64,000 nucleotides of DNA from positions 62,001 to 126,000 of the forward strand of contig NZ_CAHS01000023.1 of NCBI RefSeq assembly GCF_001050515.1, written 5' to 3'. A model generated the notes under the pieces. The model ran no database searches, was not told where the DNA came from, and was given only the letters and a program-made list of their open reading frames with translations. How positions within the stretch are numbered: position 1 is the stretch's first letter; each line of letters begins with the position of its first letter. Positions 39,811 to 50,892 of this stretch are shown here, one piece after another. Origin of the DNA: Erwinia piriflorinigrans CFBP 5888 (GTDB taxonomy: Bacteria; Pseudomonadota; Gammaproteobacteria; Enterobacterales; Enterobacteriaceae). The translations under genes and the position numbers were made by a program.

Positions 39811-41202
39811 TCAGGAAGATAATGTTCTGATTAGATTTGAGAAATCTTCTTTAATGTCGTGACTTTCTTCACGCAGCTGCTCGATTTTACGGCAGGCATG
39901 TAGCACCGTGGTATGATCACGACCCCCGAAAGCATCACCGATTTCCGGCAGACTGTGGTTGGTCAATTCTTTGGCCATCGCCATCGCCATCTGGCGTGGG
40001 CGGGCCACCGAGCGCGAACGGCGCTTCGACAGCAGATCGGCCACCTTAATTTTATAATATTCGGCCACCGTCTTCTGAATATTATCGATGGTAACCAGCT
40101 TCTCCTGTAGCGCCAGCAGATCGCGCAACGCTTCCCGCACGAAATCGATGGTAATGGCACGACCGGTGAAGTTGGCATTGGCGATCACACGATTCAGCGC
40201 CCCTTCCAGTTCACGCACGTTCGAGCGCAGGCGTTTAGCAATAAAGAAGGCCACTTCACCCGGCAGACGAATATCATTTTCATCGGCTTTCTTCATCAGG
40301 ATCGCGACGCGGGTTTCCAGCTCCGGTGGCTCGATCGCCACCGTCAATCCCCAACCAAAGCGCGATTTCAGGCGATCTTCCACGCCATTGATCTCTTTCG
40401 GATAACGATCCGAGGTCAGGATGATCTGCTGATTACCTTCCAGCAGGGCATTGAAGGTGTGGAAAAACTCTTCCTGCGATCGCTCTTTATTAGCAAAGAA
40501 CTGAATATCATCGATCAGCAGCGCATCAACCGAGCGATAGTAGCGTTTGAACTCTTCTATCGCGTTATTCTGCAACGCCTTAACCATGTCCTGCACAAAA
40601 CGCTCGGAGTGCATATAGACCACTTTCGCGTTAGGTTTGCGCGCCATAATCCCGTTACCCACCGCATGTAACAGGTGAGTTTTACCGAGACCGGTGCCGC
40701 CATAAAGGAACAGGGGGTTATACGCCCCGCCGGGATTATCAGCCACCTGACGTGCCGCCGCGCGCGCCAGCTGGTTTGATTTACCCTCAACGAAGTTGTC
40801 GAAATTATGCTTGGTATTGACGTTTGAGCGGTAAGAAAGCTCTGCCAGAGCAGGCACGTTATCCCAGCTTGGACGAGTCGGTGCCGGGCGGCTCACCACA
40901 CCGGGTGCGCTGGTATGCGCACTGGCCATCACCGGCTGACTGACAGTCTGAGAGACGGGCTTGCTGCCGACTTCAAAACGCAGCAAAGGCACATTTGCCC
41001 CGCAGAACTCATTGAGCAAGGCATTGATATTATTCAGGTATTTATCCCTAACCCAGTCGAGCACAAAACGGTTTGGTGCATACAAGGCCAGCGTATTGTC
41101 GTTCAGCTCGGCCTGCAAGGGGCGTATCCACATGCTGAATTCGGTGGCAGGTAGTTCATCCTGCAGGCGGGCAAGACACTGTTGCCAAAGCGTAAGTGAC
41201 AC
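39811..41202 (-). CDS. dnaA: Chromosomal replication initiator DnaA
   Basis: 463 aa from GTG 41202, which gives (M)[20 protein letters not shown] as in E. coli and has GGAG with eight bases spacing. An upstream in-frame ATG at 41238 is not used by that logic. Domain I occupies about 1-90, and a variable linker rich in Pro, Ser and Val about 90-130. The AAA+ domain has Walker [10 protein letters not shown] and Walker [10 protein letters not shown]. The C-terminal domain has the DnaA-box helix-turn-helix with the signature [15 protein letters not shown]. It initiates replication at oriC. Confidence 0.98.
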   Translation of the reverse strand: MSLTLWQQCLARLQDELPATEFSMWIRPLQAELNDNTLALYAPNRFVLDWVRDKYLNNINALLNEFCGANVPLLRFEVGSKPVSQTVSQPVMASAHTSAPGVVSRPAPTRPSWDNVPALAELSYRSNVNTKHNFDNFVEGKSNQLARAAARQVADNPGGAYNPLFLYGGTGLGKTHLLHAVGNGIMARKPNAKVVYMHSERFVQDMVKALQNNAIEEFKRYYRSVDALLIDDIQFFANKERSQEEFFHTFNALLEGNQQIILTSDRYPKEINGVEDRLKSRFGWGLTVAIEPPELETRVAILMKKADENDIRLPGEVAFFIAKRLRSNVRELEGALNRVIANANFTGRAITIDFVREALRDLLALQEKLVTIDNIQKTVAEYYKIKVADLLSKRRSRSVARPRQMAMAMAKELTNHSLPEIGDAFGGRDHTTVLHACRKIEQLREESHDIKEDFSNLIRTLSS

Positions 41203-41415
41203 GGCGGACTCCACTCGAAAAAGTTCGATAAGTAACAAAGGTACTGAAGCGATAATTTCATCATTGTTGACGCATGCCGAAGAGACGCATGCGAACCGCT
41301 ATCCGCGGTTACTCCGCCCGTACCCGATATCTGTGGTGCTTTCGAGAACGATCGACCCGGAGGATCTCTAGCGGAAGGGCGGATCATAGCGTAAAGCGCG
41401 GCAGAGATCTTCACT

Positions 41416-41424
41416 TTCTACACA
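41416..41424 (+). promoter_or_regulatory. Relaxed DnaA box
   Basis: TTCTACACA fits the relaxed box TTNTNCACA, 22 bases from the perfect box. Confidence 0.6.
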
Positions 41425-41437
41425 GTTTTGATCCAAT

Positions 41438-41446
41438 TTATCCACA
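41438..41446 (+). promoter_or_regulatory. Perfect DnaA box
   Basis: TTATCCACA, the R1-type consensus. In E. coli a DnaA box between the two dnaA promoters mediates autoregulation; the position here (about 235 bases before the dnaA start) fits. Confidence 0.9.
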
Positions 41447-41703
41447 GGTGCGGATCGTGAGGATAAGTTTACGCCACCTTGCGCAAAAGGCACTCTGCAT
41501 CGTCTTCAATATGTGAAATTAATCGGTTCGGCTCGCTAAGATGGCCAAAATGACGTCGACGGATCGCGTTAAGATCCTGCGCGATCCTTGCGCTTTTTAG
41601 CGGACGCCGTATAATTCTTGCCCCGGCATGTGCGCCATAGCCCTTTTGGATGATTTTTCGGTTCACTACGGGTAATCAGGATGCGCTTTACACACGAAGT
41701 AAA

Positions 41704-41732
41704 TTGACTCTGGACTGTACAATTATTACAAT
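41704..41732 (+). promoter_or_regulatory. rpmH: rpmH promoter
   Basis: TTGACT, 17 bases, TACAAT: a near-consensus sigma-70 promoter about 90 bases upstream of rpmH, as expected for a strongly expressed ribosomal protein gene. Confidence 0.85.
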
Positions 41733-41817
41733 CCCGCCTCTTTATTAAAGACACACTGAGGCGTCGGTCGTTTTTTCGGGCCAGATACGCGTCACAAGTG
41801 AAATTTTTCAAGTTTAG

Positions 41818-41970
<153 letters not shown>

Positions 41971-41987
41971 TAAAAGCTAACCGCTGA

Positions 41988-42347
41988 GTGGTTAAGCTCG
42001 CATTTCCCAGGGAGTTACGTTTGTTAACTCCCACTCACTTCACTTTCGTCTTCCAGCAGCCACAACGGGCTGGCACGCCGCAAATTACTATTCTCGGCCG
42101 CCTGAACGCGCTGGGGTATCCCCGCATCGGTCTCACCGTCGCGAAAAAACATGTTAAACGCGCGCATGAACGCAATCGGATCAAGCGATTGACCCGAGAA
42201 AGCTTTCGCCTGCGTCAACATGAACTTCCGTCGATGGATTTTGTGATCGTAGCGAAAAAGGGCATTGGTGAGCTGGACAACCATGCACTGACGGAAGCGT
42301 TGGAGAAATTATGGCGTCGCCATTGTCGCCTGGCTCGCGGCTCTTAA
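41988..42347 (+). CDS. rnpA: Ribonuclease P protein component
   Basis: 119 aa with a GTG start ([20 protein letters not shown]). It is the small basic protein that helps the RNase P RNA cleave tRNA 5' leaders. The RNR motif region [19 protein letters not shown] is intact. It lies 17 bases after rpmH and overlaps yidD by 37 bases. Confidence 0.98.
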   Translation: MVKLAFPRELRLLTPTHFTFVFQQPQRAGTPQITILGRLNALGYPRIGLTVAKKHVKRAHERNRIKRLTRESFRLRQHELPSMDFVIVAKKGIGELDNHALTEALEKLWRRHCRLARGS

Positions 42348-42553
42348 TCGGGCTGATACGCGTCTATCAACGCGTTATCAGTCCGCTGTTAGGACCCCAC
42401 TGCCGTTTTCATCCCAGCTGTTCGCAATACGGTATTGAAGCATTGCGTCGGTTCGGGATGGTAAAAGGGAGTTGGTTGGCGATGAAACGCATATTAAAAT
42501 GCCACCCCTTGAACCCGGGTGGCGACGATCCGGTGCCGCCACACAACCATTGA
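42311..42553 (+). CDS. yidD: Membrane protein insertion efficiency factor YidD
   Basis: 80 aa. Conserved [31 protein letters not shown] and [18 protein letters not shown], with three Cys. It helps insertion of membrane proteins with YidC. It begins inside rnpA, an overlap conserved across bacteria, and precedes yidC by 18 bases. Confidence 0.97.
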   Translation: MASPLSPGSRLLIGLIRVYQRVISPLLGPHCRFHPSCSQYGIEALRRFGMVKGSWLAMKRILKCHPLNPGGDDPVPPHNH

Positions 42554-42571
42554 TACCAGAGAACATTAACG

Positions 42572-44218
42572 ATGGATTCGCAACGCAATCTCTTCCTCAT
42601 CGCTTTTCTGTTCGTGTCTTTTATGATCTGGCAAGCCTGGCAGACGGATAACGCTCCGCAGCCACTGCAAACCCAGACCACACAGAACACGACCAGCGCA
42701 GCAGGTGATGCCGCCAATCAGGGTGTACCTGCCAGCGGCCAGGGCAAAACGATCACCGTTAAGACCGATGTCCTGTCTTTAAACATCAATACGCGCGGTG
42801 GCGACATTGATCAGGCTCAGCTGCTGACCTACCCGGACAAACTGGGCTCGGACCAGCCTTTCCTGCTGCTGGAATCCACCCCAGGCTTCCTGTATCAGGC
42901 GCAGAGCGGCCTGACCGGTCGTAACGGCCCGGATAACCCAGCCAACGGCGCACGTCCTCTTTATACCAGCGGCCAGGATCATTTCGAACTGGCTAATGGC
43001 CAGAGCGAGTTGCGTATCCCGCTGACCTTTACTGCTGAAAATGGCGTCACCTACACCAAGACTTTCGTCCTGAAGCGCGGTGAGTATGCTATCAGCGTTG
43101 ATTATCAGATCAACAACACCACCCAGCAGCCGCTGGAAGTATCGATGTTTGGTCAGCTGAAGCAGACAATCGATCTGCCGAAGCATCGCGATACCGGCAG
43201 CAGCAACTTTGCCCTGCATACTTTCCGTGGTGCGGCTTACTCCAGCAGTGAGACCAACTACGAGAAGTACAAATTCGACAAAATCAGCGATAACGAAAAC
43301 CTCAGCGCCACCACCAACAATGGTTGGGTCGCGATGCTGCAACAGTATTTCGCCACCGCATGGGTTCCGCAGACTGCGGGCAGCAACTCCCTTTACACCA
43401 GCAATCTGGGTAATGGCATTGCCGCTATCGGTTATAAATCTGCACCGGTGATCGTTGCCGCAGGTTCCCAGCAGCAGCTGGCAGCCACGCTATGGGTTGG
43501 CCCGGAAATTCAGGACAAAATGGCGGCGGTTGCGCCACATCTTGATCTGACCGTGGATTATGGCTGGCTGTGGTTTATCTCGCAGCCGCTATTTAAGCTG
43601 CTGAAATTCCTGCACGGCTTTATCGGTAACTGGGGCTTCTCAATTATCGTTATCACCTTTATCGTGCGCGGCATCATGTATCCGCTGACCAAAGCGCAGT
43701 ACACCTCAATGGCAAAAATGCGCATGCTTCAGCCTAAAATTCAGGCAATGCGTGAGCGTTTAGGTGATGATAAGCAGCGTATGAGCCAGGAAATGATGGC
43801 GCTGTACAAGGCAGAGAAAGTGAACCCGCTGGGCGGCTGTCTGCCGCTGGTTATCCAAATGCCGATCTTCCTTGCCCTCTATTACATGCTGATGGGCTCG
43901 GTGGAACTGCGTCATGCGCCGTTTGCTCTGTGGATCCATGACCTTGCTGCACAAGACCCGTACTACATCCTGCCGATCCTGATGGGCGTGACGATGTTCT
44001 TCATTCAGAAGATGTCTCCGACCACCGTGACCGACCCGATGCAGCAGAAGATCATGACCTTTATGCCGGTGATTTTCACCGTCTTCTTCCTGTGGTTCCC
44101 GTCAGGTCTGGTGCTGTACTACATCGTCAGCAACCTGGTCACCATCCTTCAGCAGCAGCTGATTTATCGCGGGTTGGAAAAACGTGGCCTGCATAGCCGC
44201 GACAAGAAAAAGGCGTAA
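42572..44218 (+). CDS. yidC: Membrane protein insertase YidC
   Basis: 548 aa. N-terminal membrane anchor ([20 protein letters not shown]), a large periplasmic beta-sandwich domain (about 60-330), then the five-helix insertase core ([40 protein letters not shown], with the conserved Arg in the cytoplasmic groove). It inserts inner-membrane proteins alone or with SecYEG. The basic tail RDKKKA is typical. A strong terminator follows. Confidence 0.98.
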   Translation: MDSQRNLFLIAFLFVSFMIWQAWQTDNAPQPLQTQTTQNTTSAAGDAANQGVPASGQGKTITVKTDVLSLNINTRGGDIDQAQLLTYPDKLGSDQPFLLLESTPGFLYQAQSGLTGRNGPDNPANGARPLYTSGQDHFELANGQSELRIPLTFTAENGVTYTKTFVLKRGEYAISVDYQINNTTQQPLEVSMFGQLKQTIDLPKHRDTGSSNFALHTFRGAAYSSSETNYEKYKFDKISDNENLSATTNNGWVAMLQQYFATAWVPQTAGSNSLYTSNLGNGIAAIGYKSAPVIVAAGSQQQLAATLWVGPEIQDKMAAVAPHLDLTVDYGWLWFISQPLFKLLKFLHGFIGNWGFSIIVITFIVRGIMYPLTKAQYTSMAKMRMLQPKIQAMRERLGDDKQRMSQEMMALYKAEKVNPLGGCLPLVIQMPIFLALYYMLMGSVELRHAPFALWIHDLAAQDPYYILPILMGVTMFFIQKMSPTTVTDPMQQKIMTFMPVIFTVFFLWFPSGLVLYYIVSNLVTILQQQLIYRGLEKRGLHSRDKKKA

Positions 44219-44270
44219 TTCGGCAACGAATCACCGCAATCCGTGCTAAAACCAGGCACGATGTCTATTA

Positions 44271-44301
44271 TAAGGCGGTCAATTGACCGCCTTATTTTTT
44301 T
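44271..44301 (+). terminator. Terminator after yidC
   Basis: TAAGGCGGTC-AATT-GACCGCCTTA followed by seven T, 52 bases after the yidC stop and before mnmE. Confidence 0.93.
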
Positions 44302-44321
44302 GCATGAAAAGAGAATTCAAC

Positions 44322-45686
44322 ATGAACCATAGCGATACCATCGTCGCTCAGGCGACGCCGCCGGGGCGTGGCGGCGTCGGCATCCTGCGTGTTTCCGGCA
44401 GCCAGGCCGCCGGGGTTGCGCAGCTACTGCTGGGTAAACTGCCAAAACCGCGCTACGCCGACTATCTGCCGTTCCGCGATGCGGACGGTAGCACCCTCGA
44501 TCAGGGAATTGCGCTGTGGTTTCCCGGCCCGAACTCCTTTACCGGCGAGGACGTGCTGGAATTGCAGGGCCACGGTGGGCCGGTGATCCTCGATCTGCTG
44601 CTGAAGCGCATCCTGTCACTACCCGGGCTACGTATTGCTAACCCTGGTGAGTTCTCCGAGCGCGCTTTCCTCAATGACAAGTTAGACCTGGCCCAGGCAG
44701 AGGCCATTGCCGACCTGATAGATGCCAGTTCAGAACAGGCGGCACGCTCAGCGGTCAACTCATTACAGGGCGTTTTCTCCACCCGCGTTAACCATCTTGT
44801 GGAAGCACTCACTCACCTGCGGATATACGTGGAAGCGGCGATCGACTTCCCAGATGAAGAAATCGACTTCCTGTCGGATGGCAAAATAGAGGCGCAACTT
44901 CACCAGGTCATTACCGATCTCAACGCAGTGCGCGGTGAAGCACGCCAGGGGAGCCTGCTGCGTGAAGGGATGAAAGTGGTGATTGCCGGGCGGCCCAACG
45001 CGGGGAAATCCAGCCTGCTGAACGCGCTCGCCGGGCGCGAAGCCGCCATTGTCACCGATATTGCAGGGACAACGCGTGATGTGCTGCGTGAACATATCCA
45101 TATCGATGGTATGCCGCTGCATATCATTGATACCGCCGGACTGCGCGAAGCCAGCGATGAAGTCGAACGCATTGGTATTGAGCGTGCGTGGCATGAGATT
45201 GAACAGGCGGATCATGTACTGTTTATGGTCGATGGAACCACCACGGATGCCACCGATCCCGCAGAGATTTGGCCTGACTTTATTGCCCGGCTGCCGGAGA
45301 CATTACCGGTTACCGTGGTACGCAATAAAGCGGATATCACAGGTGAAACAAGGGGCGTTGAAGAAGTAAATGGTCACTCACTTATCCGCCTGTCGGCACG
45401 TACCGGCGAAGGGATTGAAAACCTGCGCGACCATTTAAAATCAAGCATGGGCTTTTCCGGCAATATGGAGGGAGGCTTCCTGGCCCGTCGCCGCCATTTG
45501 CAGGCTCTCGAGTTAGCGGCTACTCACCTGGATCAGGGAAAACATCAGCTGCTGGCCGCCTGGGCTGGGGAGTTGCTGGCGGAAGAACTGCGTCTGGCGC
45601 AGCAGGCACTCAGTGAGATCACCGGCGAATTCAGCTCCGACGATCTGCTGGGGCGGATTTTCTCCAGTTTCTGTATTGGAAAATAA
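44322..45686 (+). CDS. mnmE: tRNA modification GTPase MnmE
   Basis: 454 aa from ATG 44322 ([20 protein letters not shown]); the frame continues to 44283 through the terminator. With MnmG it makes the cmnm5 modification at wobble uridine. The N-terminal formyl-THF-binding domain is followed by a helical domain split by the G domain (G1 [10 protein letters not shown]2 GTTRD, G3 DTAGL, G4 NKAD). The C-terminus ends in the catalytic CIGK. It sits alone after the yidC terminator. Confidence 0.98.
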   Translation: MNHSDTIVAQATPPGRGGVGILRVSGSQAAGVAQLLLGKLPKPRYADYLPFRDADGSTLDQGIALWFPGPNSFTGEDVLELQGHGGPVILDLLLKRILSLPGLRIANPGEFSERAFLNDKLDLAQAEAIADLIDASSEQAARSAVNSLQGVFSTRVNHLVEALTHLRIYVEAAIDFPDEEIDFLSDGKIEAQLHQVITDLNAVRGEARQGSLLREGMKVVIAGRPNAGKSSLLNALAGREAAIVTDIAGTTRDVLREHIHIDGMPLHIIDTAGLREASDEVERIGIERAWHEIEQADHVLFMVDGTTTDATDPAEIWPDFIARLPETLPVTVVRNKADITGETRGVEEVNGHSLIRLSARTGEGIENLRDHLKSSMGFSGNMEGGFLARRRHLQALELAATHLDQGKHQLLAAWAGELLAEELRLAQQALSEITGEFSSDDLLGRIFSSFCIGK

Positions 45687-45691
45687 GCGTA

Positions 45692-45718
45692 CCGGTGGGA
45701 TAAGCGCTATCCCACCGG
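45692..45718 (+). terminator. Hairpin after mnmE
   Basis: CCGGTGGGATA-AGCGC-TATCCCACCGG, an 11-bp stem, five bases after the mnmE stop, followed by AAAACG without a T run. Confidence 0.65.
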
Positions 45719-45843
45719 AAAACGAAAATCGTGAGATGCCTAAAATCTGAAAATACGCCAATACATGGAATCCAGATGAAAAAAGTTCGGAAAATTCCTA
45801 CAATCACTGGGATGATTATCCGACCATTTTCATGGAGCGACAG

Positions 45844-46572
45844 ATGGCAAGTCATTTTGCACGCTGGGCACTCGCCCAAAGCAGACCTAAGGTTCACCGC
45901 ATCCCGCAACAAATCATTGAAAATGCTTCGCTTTTTAATGAGAGACGGCGTACGCGCTTTCTGGCAGCCCGCACCCTGCTCGCTGAACTGATGTTCAAGA
46001 TCTATGGCATCCCGAAACTTCCCGGCATGATTGCCAGCAGCAACGGCCGCCCACGTTTTTCTGACCCTGACTTACCTGACTTCAGCTTTGCCTATGCCGG
46101 AAATGTGGTTGGGGTACTGTTAGCCGAGGAAGGAGAACATGCCGGGCTGGATATAGAGATGGTTCGGGCGCACAGTCGGCAAACGCTGGAAAGCCATTTT
46201 GAGTATCTCTCCTCGGGGGAAAAAGCGTGGATCCATGCGCAGAATGACGCCATTGAGGCTTCAACTCAACTGTGGACGCTGCGTCAAAGCATTCTCAAGA
46301 TGACCGATGAAGGTGTCAATAGTGAAGGCTCACTTCAGCTGCATCCCGCATCTGGCAGGCTTCGTTCCGTCAACAGACCGGGCATTCAGGCTTTCTGTGA
46401 CGTTGAACCTTTACTGGTCTGGTCCTGTGCGCTTTCGCCGGGGGATGAGAGATTAAGTTTGTGGGAATATAACGAAGATAACGGCCTGGAGCCGCTGCGA
46501 GAGATTAACCTGCGTGCGCAAAATATGGGGCCCTGCACGCTGCGCCTGACCAGCCTGCCGGTAGAAAGATAG
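45844..46572 (+). CDS. yieE: 4'-phosphopantetheinyl transferase superfamily protein YieE
   Basis: 242 aa from ATG 45844 (GGAGCGACAG upstream). It has the Sfp/AcpT fold pattern: FAYAGNVVGVLLAEEGEHAG then LDIE with Mg ligands Asp103 and Glu105, and WTLRQSILKMT (144-154). In active Sfp-type enzymes the last motif is WT-KE-hhK, with the Glu as third metal ligand; here it is Arg147-Gln148, so the Glu is replaced. E. coli YieE is similarly divergent as I remember it. It would load carrier proteins if active. The mnmE-yieE-adeP-phoU order resembles E. coli. Confidence 0.82.
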   Translation: MASHFARWALAQSRPKVHRIPQQIIENASLFNERRRTRFLAARTLLAELMFKIYGIPKLPGMIASSNGRPRFSDPDLPDFSFAYAGNVVGVLLAEEGEHAGLDIEMVRAHSRQTLESHFEYLSSGEKAWIHAQNDAIEASTQLWTLRQSILKMTDEGVNSEGSLQLHPASGRLRSVNRPGIQAFCDVEPLLVWSCALSPGDERLSLWEYNEDNGLEPLREINLRAQNMGPCTLRLTSLPVER

Positions 46573-46591
46573 CGACATCACCGCAGAGAAT

Positions 46592-46612
46592 GCGGGTGGC
46601 ATAGCCACCCGC
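46592..46612. terminator. Bidirectional hairpin between yieE and adeP
   Basis: GCGGGTGGC-ATA-GCCACCCGC between two convergent genes, without a clear T run on either side. Confidence 0.6.
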
Positions 46613-46617
46613 ACGGA

Positions 46618-47931
46618 TTAATGCGCGTCAATAAACACAATTTTTGCGACAAAAAGCAGCGCCACCACCACGACACAGGGGCTGATTTCGCGCCAGCGCC
46701 CGGTGCCCAGTTTCATCACGCAATAAGAGATGAACCCCAGCGCGATACCTTCAGTAATTGAAAAACTGAATGGCATCATCACCGCAGTGACAAAGGCCGG
46801 CACCGCTTCGGTCAGATCGTCCCATTTCACGCGCGCCAGGCTCGATGTCATCAACACACCCACATAGATTAACGCGCCAGCCGCCGCATAGGCAGGCACC
46901 ATAGCGGCCAGTGGAGAGAGGAACATTACCAGAAGGAACAACAGGCCGGTCACTACCGCCATCAAGCCCGTGCGGCCTCCAATGGATACGCCGGAAGAGC
47001 TTTCGATATAGGCCGTCACCGAAGACGTTCCGATAAATGAACCTGCCACAGAGCTGATACTGTCGACATACAGCGCCTGTTTCATGCGCGGGAAAGTGCC
47101 TTTTTCATCACTCAAGCCCGCTTTATCCGTCACGCCAATAAGCGTGCCAGAAGAGTCGAACAGGTTAACCAGCATAAAGGAGAAGATGATCCCCGCCATT
47201 CCTACATTTAGCGAGTCCTTCAGATTAACCTGGCCCAGCACCGACGTGACAGCAGGGGGTGCGGAGAAAATACCGGTGAACTTAACATCGCCAATGGCCA
47301 GTCCAATTGCCGTCGTGACGACAATCGATACCAGAACCGCCGCATGAATATTACGTGATGCCAGAACGGCGATAATAAAGAAGCCCAGCGCGCCCAACAG
47401 CACGCTATGCGATGTCAAATTACCAACGGTCACCAGCGTGGCTTCACTTGGCACGATGATGCCCGTATTCTTCAGCCCCATCAGGGCGATAAACAGACCA
47501 ATACCGGCCGTGATCCCTACGCGCAGGCTTAACGGGATATTCGCTATCATCCAGTAACGCACGCGGAACAGGGTCAGCAGCAGCAGGCCCACGGCTCCCC
47601 AGAAGATGGCCCCCATGCCGACCTGCCAGGAAATGCCCATCGCCCCAACCACCACGAAAGCAAAGAAGGCGTTTAGCCCCATTGCCGGAGCCAGCGCGAC
47701 GGGCAGATTGGCTACCAGCCCCATCAGAATACTGCCGAACGCGGCTATCAGGCAGGTCGTGACAAACACCGCCCGGGTATCCATGCCCGCCACGCCGAGG
47801 ATCTGCGGGTTAACGAAGACGATGTATACCATTGTCAGAAAAGTGGTAAATCCGGCAATCACCTCGGTACGCACGGTGGTGCCATGTTCCTGTAGTTTAA
47901 AAATCCGTTGTAACAGACCGGGATTCGTCAT
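46618..47931 (-). CDS. adeP: Adenine/purine permease, NCS2 AzgA-like family
   Basis: 437 aa with 12-14 membrane segments. Signatures of the AzgA-like group of NCS2 proton symporters: TEVIAGFTTFLTMVYIVFVN, LPVALAPAMGLNAFFAF, LLVNLFDSSGTLIGV and SSVTAYIESSSGVSIGGRTG. E. coli AdeP (YieG) imports adenine. It is next to yieE as in E. coli, on the opposite strand. The upstream 250 bases hold its promoter. Confidence 0.9.
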   Translation of the reverse strand: MTNPGLLQRIFKLQEHGTTVRTEVIAGFTTFLTMVYIVFVNPQILGVAGMDTRAVFVTTCLIAAFGSILMGLVANLPVALAPAMGLNAFFAFVVVGAMGISWQVGMGAIFWGAVGLLLLTLFRVRYWMIANIPLSLRVGITAGIGLFIALMGLKNTGIIVPSEATLVTVGNLTSHSVLLGALGFFIIAVLASRNIHAAVLVSIVVTTAIGLAIGDVKFTGIFSAPPAVTSVLGQVNLKDSLNVGMAGIIFSFMLVNLFDSSGTLIGVTDKAGLSDEKGTFPRMKQALYVDSISSVAGSFIGTSSVTAYIESSSGVSIGGRTGLMAVVTGLLFLLVMFLSPLAAMVPAYAAAGALIYVGVLMTSSLARVKWDDLTEAVPAFVTAVMMPFSFSITEGIALGFISYCVMKLGTGRWREISPCVVVVALLFVAKIVFIDAH

Positions 47932-48182
47932 TATGTGATTCCAAAACGGAGAAAAGTTGTCGACGGTTATCCTAACTCATTAATGCGATTTTGGGATGTT
48001 GATAACCCGGTTTTTTCGCAACCGATTGCGCTGCGGACGCACCTTATGACGACCACCAAAGGTGAGCGCGATGGCCCGAGGGGAGAGGGATGAAAGCCAG
48101 AACAGCGGTCTGACATCCAGAACGAAAGGCTGAAGTTGGCAGGCCGGGAAACCGGCCTGAGCTCAATTTTCGGATGGCTGCC
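47932..48182. other. Upstream region of adeP
   Basis: About 250 bases between adeP and the InsA-like gene. It should hold the adeP promoter on the minus strand (the first 60 bases). No riboswitch-like purine aptamer core was evident by eye. No other structure seen. Confidence 0.35.
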
Positions 48183-48470
48183 TCATTTTGAGTCGGGTTT
48201 ATTCTGTTTAACCTCTTTCAGGTGCCGCAGAACGGTTTCAAGGCTCACGCCGAGTTGACGCGCAATATCTCTCTCTTCTAAACCTTCTTTATTCATATCA
48301 CTTACCGTTCCCTGCATATCGGGTCTGGAACCTGCATAGTAGAAATGAAGCTGGAAGGTTTTCAGACAACTCTGGCAACGATAGCGTTGTATACCTGAAG
48401 CGGAACGTCCATTACGACGTATCCTGACTTTTTCTTTACAACGCGGACAGGAAATAACTCCCATGACCAT
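48183..48470 (-). CDS. Orphan IS1 InsA-like zinc-ribbon/HTH protein
   Basis: 95 aa from ATG 48470, which has AGGAG eight bases upstream. An N-terminal four-Cys zinc ribbon (SCPRCK... YRCQSC then LKTFQLHFYY) is followed by a helix-turn-helix (MNKEGLEERDIARQLGVSLE then TVLRHLKE). This is the InsA layout of IS1 (CPSC... CSHCRKTWQLQF... ARIMGVGLNTIFRHLK). No InsB (the DDE domain, by frameshift) follows, and IS1-type end repeats were not found. It may be a domesticated InsA acting as a DNA-binding protein. It has its own ribosome binding site and an intact frame. Confidence 0.75.
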   Translation of the reverse strand: MVMGVISCPRCKEKVRIRRNGRSASGIQRYRCQSCLKTFQLHFYYAGSRPDMQGTVSDMNKEGLEERDIARQLGVSLETVLRHLKEVKQNKPDSK

Positions 48471-49290
48471 ACATATCACTCCTGGTGCGAAACGTTAACG
48501 ATAAAAAAACAGCATGAACTATCCTTCCTTCACTTTTCTAAAAAAGAATGAAAAGACGGGAAATAGCTATCTCCAAAATAATTAAATATCCGTTAAGGCG
48601 CTAAAAATATTATCAATATGAGACAGACACTAACCTGTGCACGTAAAGCGTTATCAGCAATGACGCATAGTAGGCCGCGCTATCTTATTCTCCACCCTGA
48701 TAAGACGGTGGCCGATCCATAAAATGGAATATTGGCACATCTGCCGAACGACATCAGAATAGTTAAACTTTGCCGTAAATAACAATATTTTACAATAATA
48801 ACCATATCTTCACTTGTTGTAAAAAACAAAAAACGCGAAAAGGGCGAGAAAACGCGTGAGTCAGAGTTAAATAAAAACTCATGGCATAAATAAATAAAAA
48901 AACCTCGAATGCTATATTTATTCGGAATAATAGGTCGCATAAAAAAGTAATGCGATTATTTGAATTCTGCCAAAAAACAGTAAGATAAAGGCTTATTTCA
49001 GAAGTCAAATAAGGACGAAATAAAACAGGAATTTCCTTACTCCTTTTTTATTTAACACCGACTTCGCAAGGAGTGGACGGGGTTGGTATCCATCAGGCAA
49101 CAATATGGCAGGCCAAATATGGCGGGGGATCGCGGAGATGGATAGGGACAGTGTTGCTGTGCTGAACCTGTCAGCACAGGAAAGGCAGCGATCGTTGCTT
49201 TAACCGGCGTCACCCTGCGCCTGGCGGCAGAAGGCGTTGACAGGGTAAGTTTGCAGATGTCAGGTATTCAAACGAAAAGGCCAGGGAAAG
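48471..49290. other. AT-rich region without a recognised gene
   Basis: About 820 bases between the InsA-like gene and phoU. 48540-49060 is strongly AT-rich. Two minus-strand frames (48680-48940, 48790-49008) have no domain or ribosome binding site. A short odd palindrome TTATTCGGAATAA occurs near 48920. The GC content returns to the core level after 49070. A degraded insertion is likely, given the transposase-derived gene beside it. Confidence 0.45.
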
Positions 49291-49293
49291 CAC

Positions 49294-49318
49294 GGCGTGC
49301 CGCAGAGATCGGCACGCC
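49294..49318 (-). terminator. Hairpin after phoU
   Basis: GGCGTGCCG-CAGAGAT-CGGCACGCC, nine bases after the phoU stop, ending the pst operon. No long T run. Confidence 0.7.
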
Positions 49319-49326
49319 AGAGAGAG

Positions 49327-50061
49327 TCAGGCGGGGTTGCTGCCGTGGCCATCACCCGCCAGCAGTTTATCCAGCTGGTCGCCGCCGACATGGCGGAAAT
49401 CATGGCCTTTAATAAAGTAAAAGATAATCTCGCAAATGTTCTGACAACGGTCGCCGATACGCTCAATGGCGCGGGCGCAGAACAGGGCCGTCAGCACGCT
49501 TGGGATGGTTCGTGGATCTTCCATCATATAGGTCATCAGCTGGCGAACAATGCCCTCATACTCCTGATCAACCTTTCTATCCTCGCGGTAAATCTCTATC
49601 GCCGCGTTAAGATCCATACGCGCGAAAGCATCCAGCACGTCGTGCAGCATTTGAATGGTATGACGTCCCAGTGACTCCAGGCTCACCAGCAGAGGCTGAT
49701 GCTGCTGGGAAAACTTCTCCAGCGCGGTGCGGCTAATCTTCTCCGCCACATCGCCAATGCGCTCCAGTTCAGAGATGGTTTTGATGATCGCCATCACCAG
49801 ACGCAGGTCGCTGGCCGTTGGCTGGCGCTTGGCGATGATGCGCACGCAGGCTTCATCAATATCCACTTCCATCATATTGACCTGCTGGTCACCTTCGATC
49901 ACCTTATTGGCCAGCTCTGCATCCTGATTGTGCATCGCGACGATCGCATCCGTTAACTGCTGTTCCACCATGCCGCCCATGGTCAACACTTGGGTGCGGA
50001 TGTGCTCCAGCTCGGCGTTGAACTGGCCGGAGATATGTTTGTTCAGATTCAGGCTATCCAT
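49327..50061 (-). CDS. phoU: Phosphate signalling complex protein PhoU
   Basis: 244 aa from ATG 50061 (GGGAGAAAATA upstream). Two three-helix PhoU repeats with the metal-binding E/DxxxD motifs, for example [11 protein letters not shown] and [11 protein letters not shown]. It links the Pst transporter to PhoR and dampens phosphate uptake. It is the last gene of pstSCAB-phoU, 17 bases after pstB. Confidence 0.97.
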   Translation of the reverse strand: MDSLNLNKHISGQFNAELEHIRTQVLTMGGMVEQQLTDAIVAMHNQDAELANKVIEGDQQVNMMEVDIDEACVRIIAKRQPTASDLRLVMAIIKTISELERIGDVAEKISRTALEKFSQQHQPLLVSLESLGRHTIQMLHDVLDAFARMDLNAAIEIYREDRKVDQEYEGIVRQLMTYMMEDPRTIPSVLTALFCARAIERIGDRCQNICEIIFYFIKGHDFRHVGGDQLDKLLAGDGHGSNPA

Positions 50062-50078
50062 TATTTTCTCCCGCCATA

Positions 50079-50888
<810 letters not shown>

Positions 50889-50892
50889 TCAA

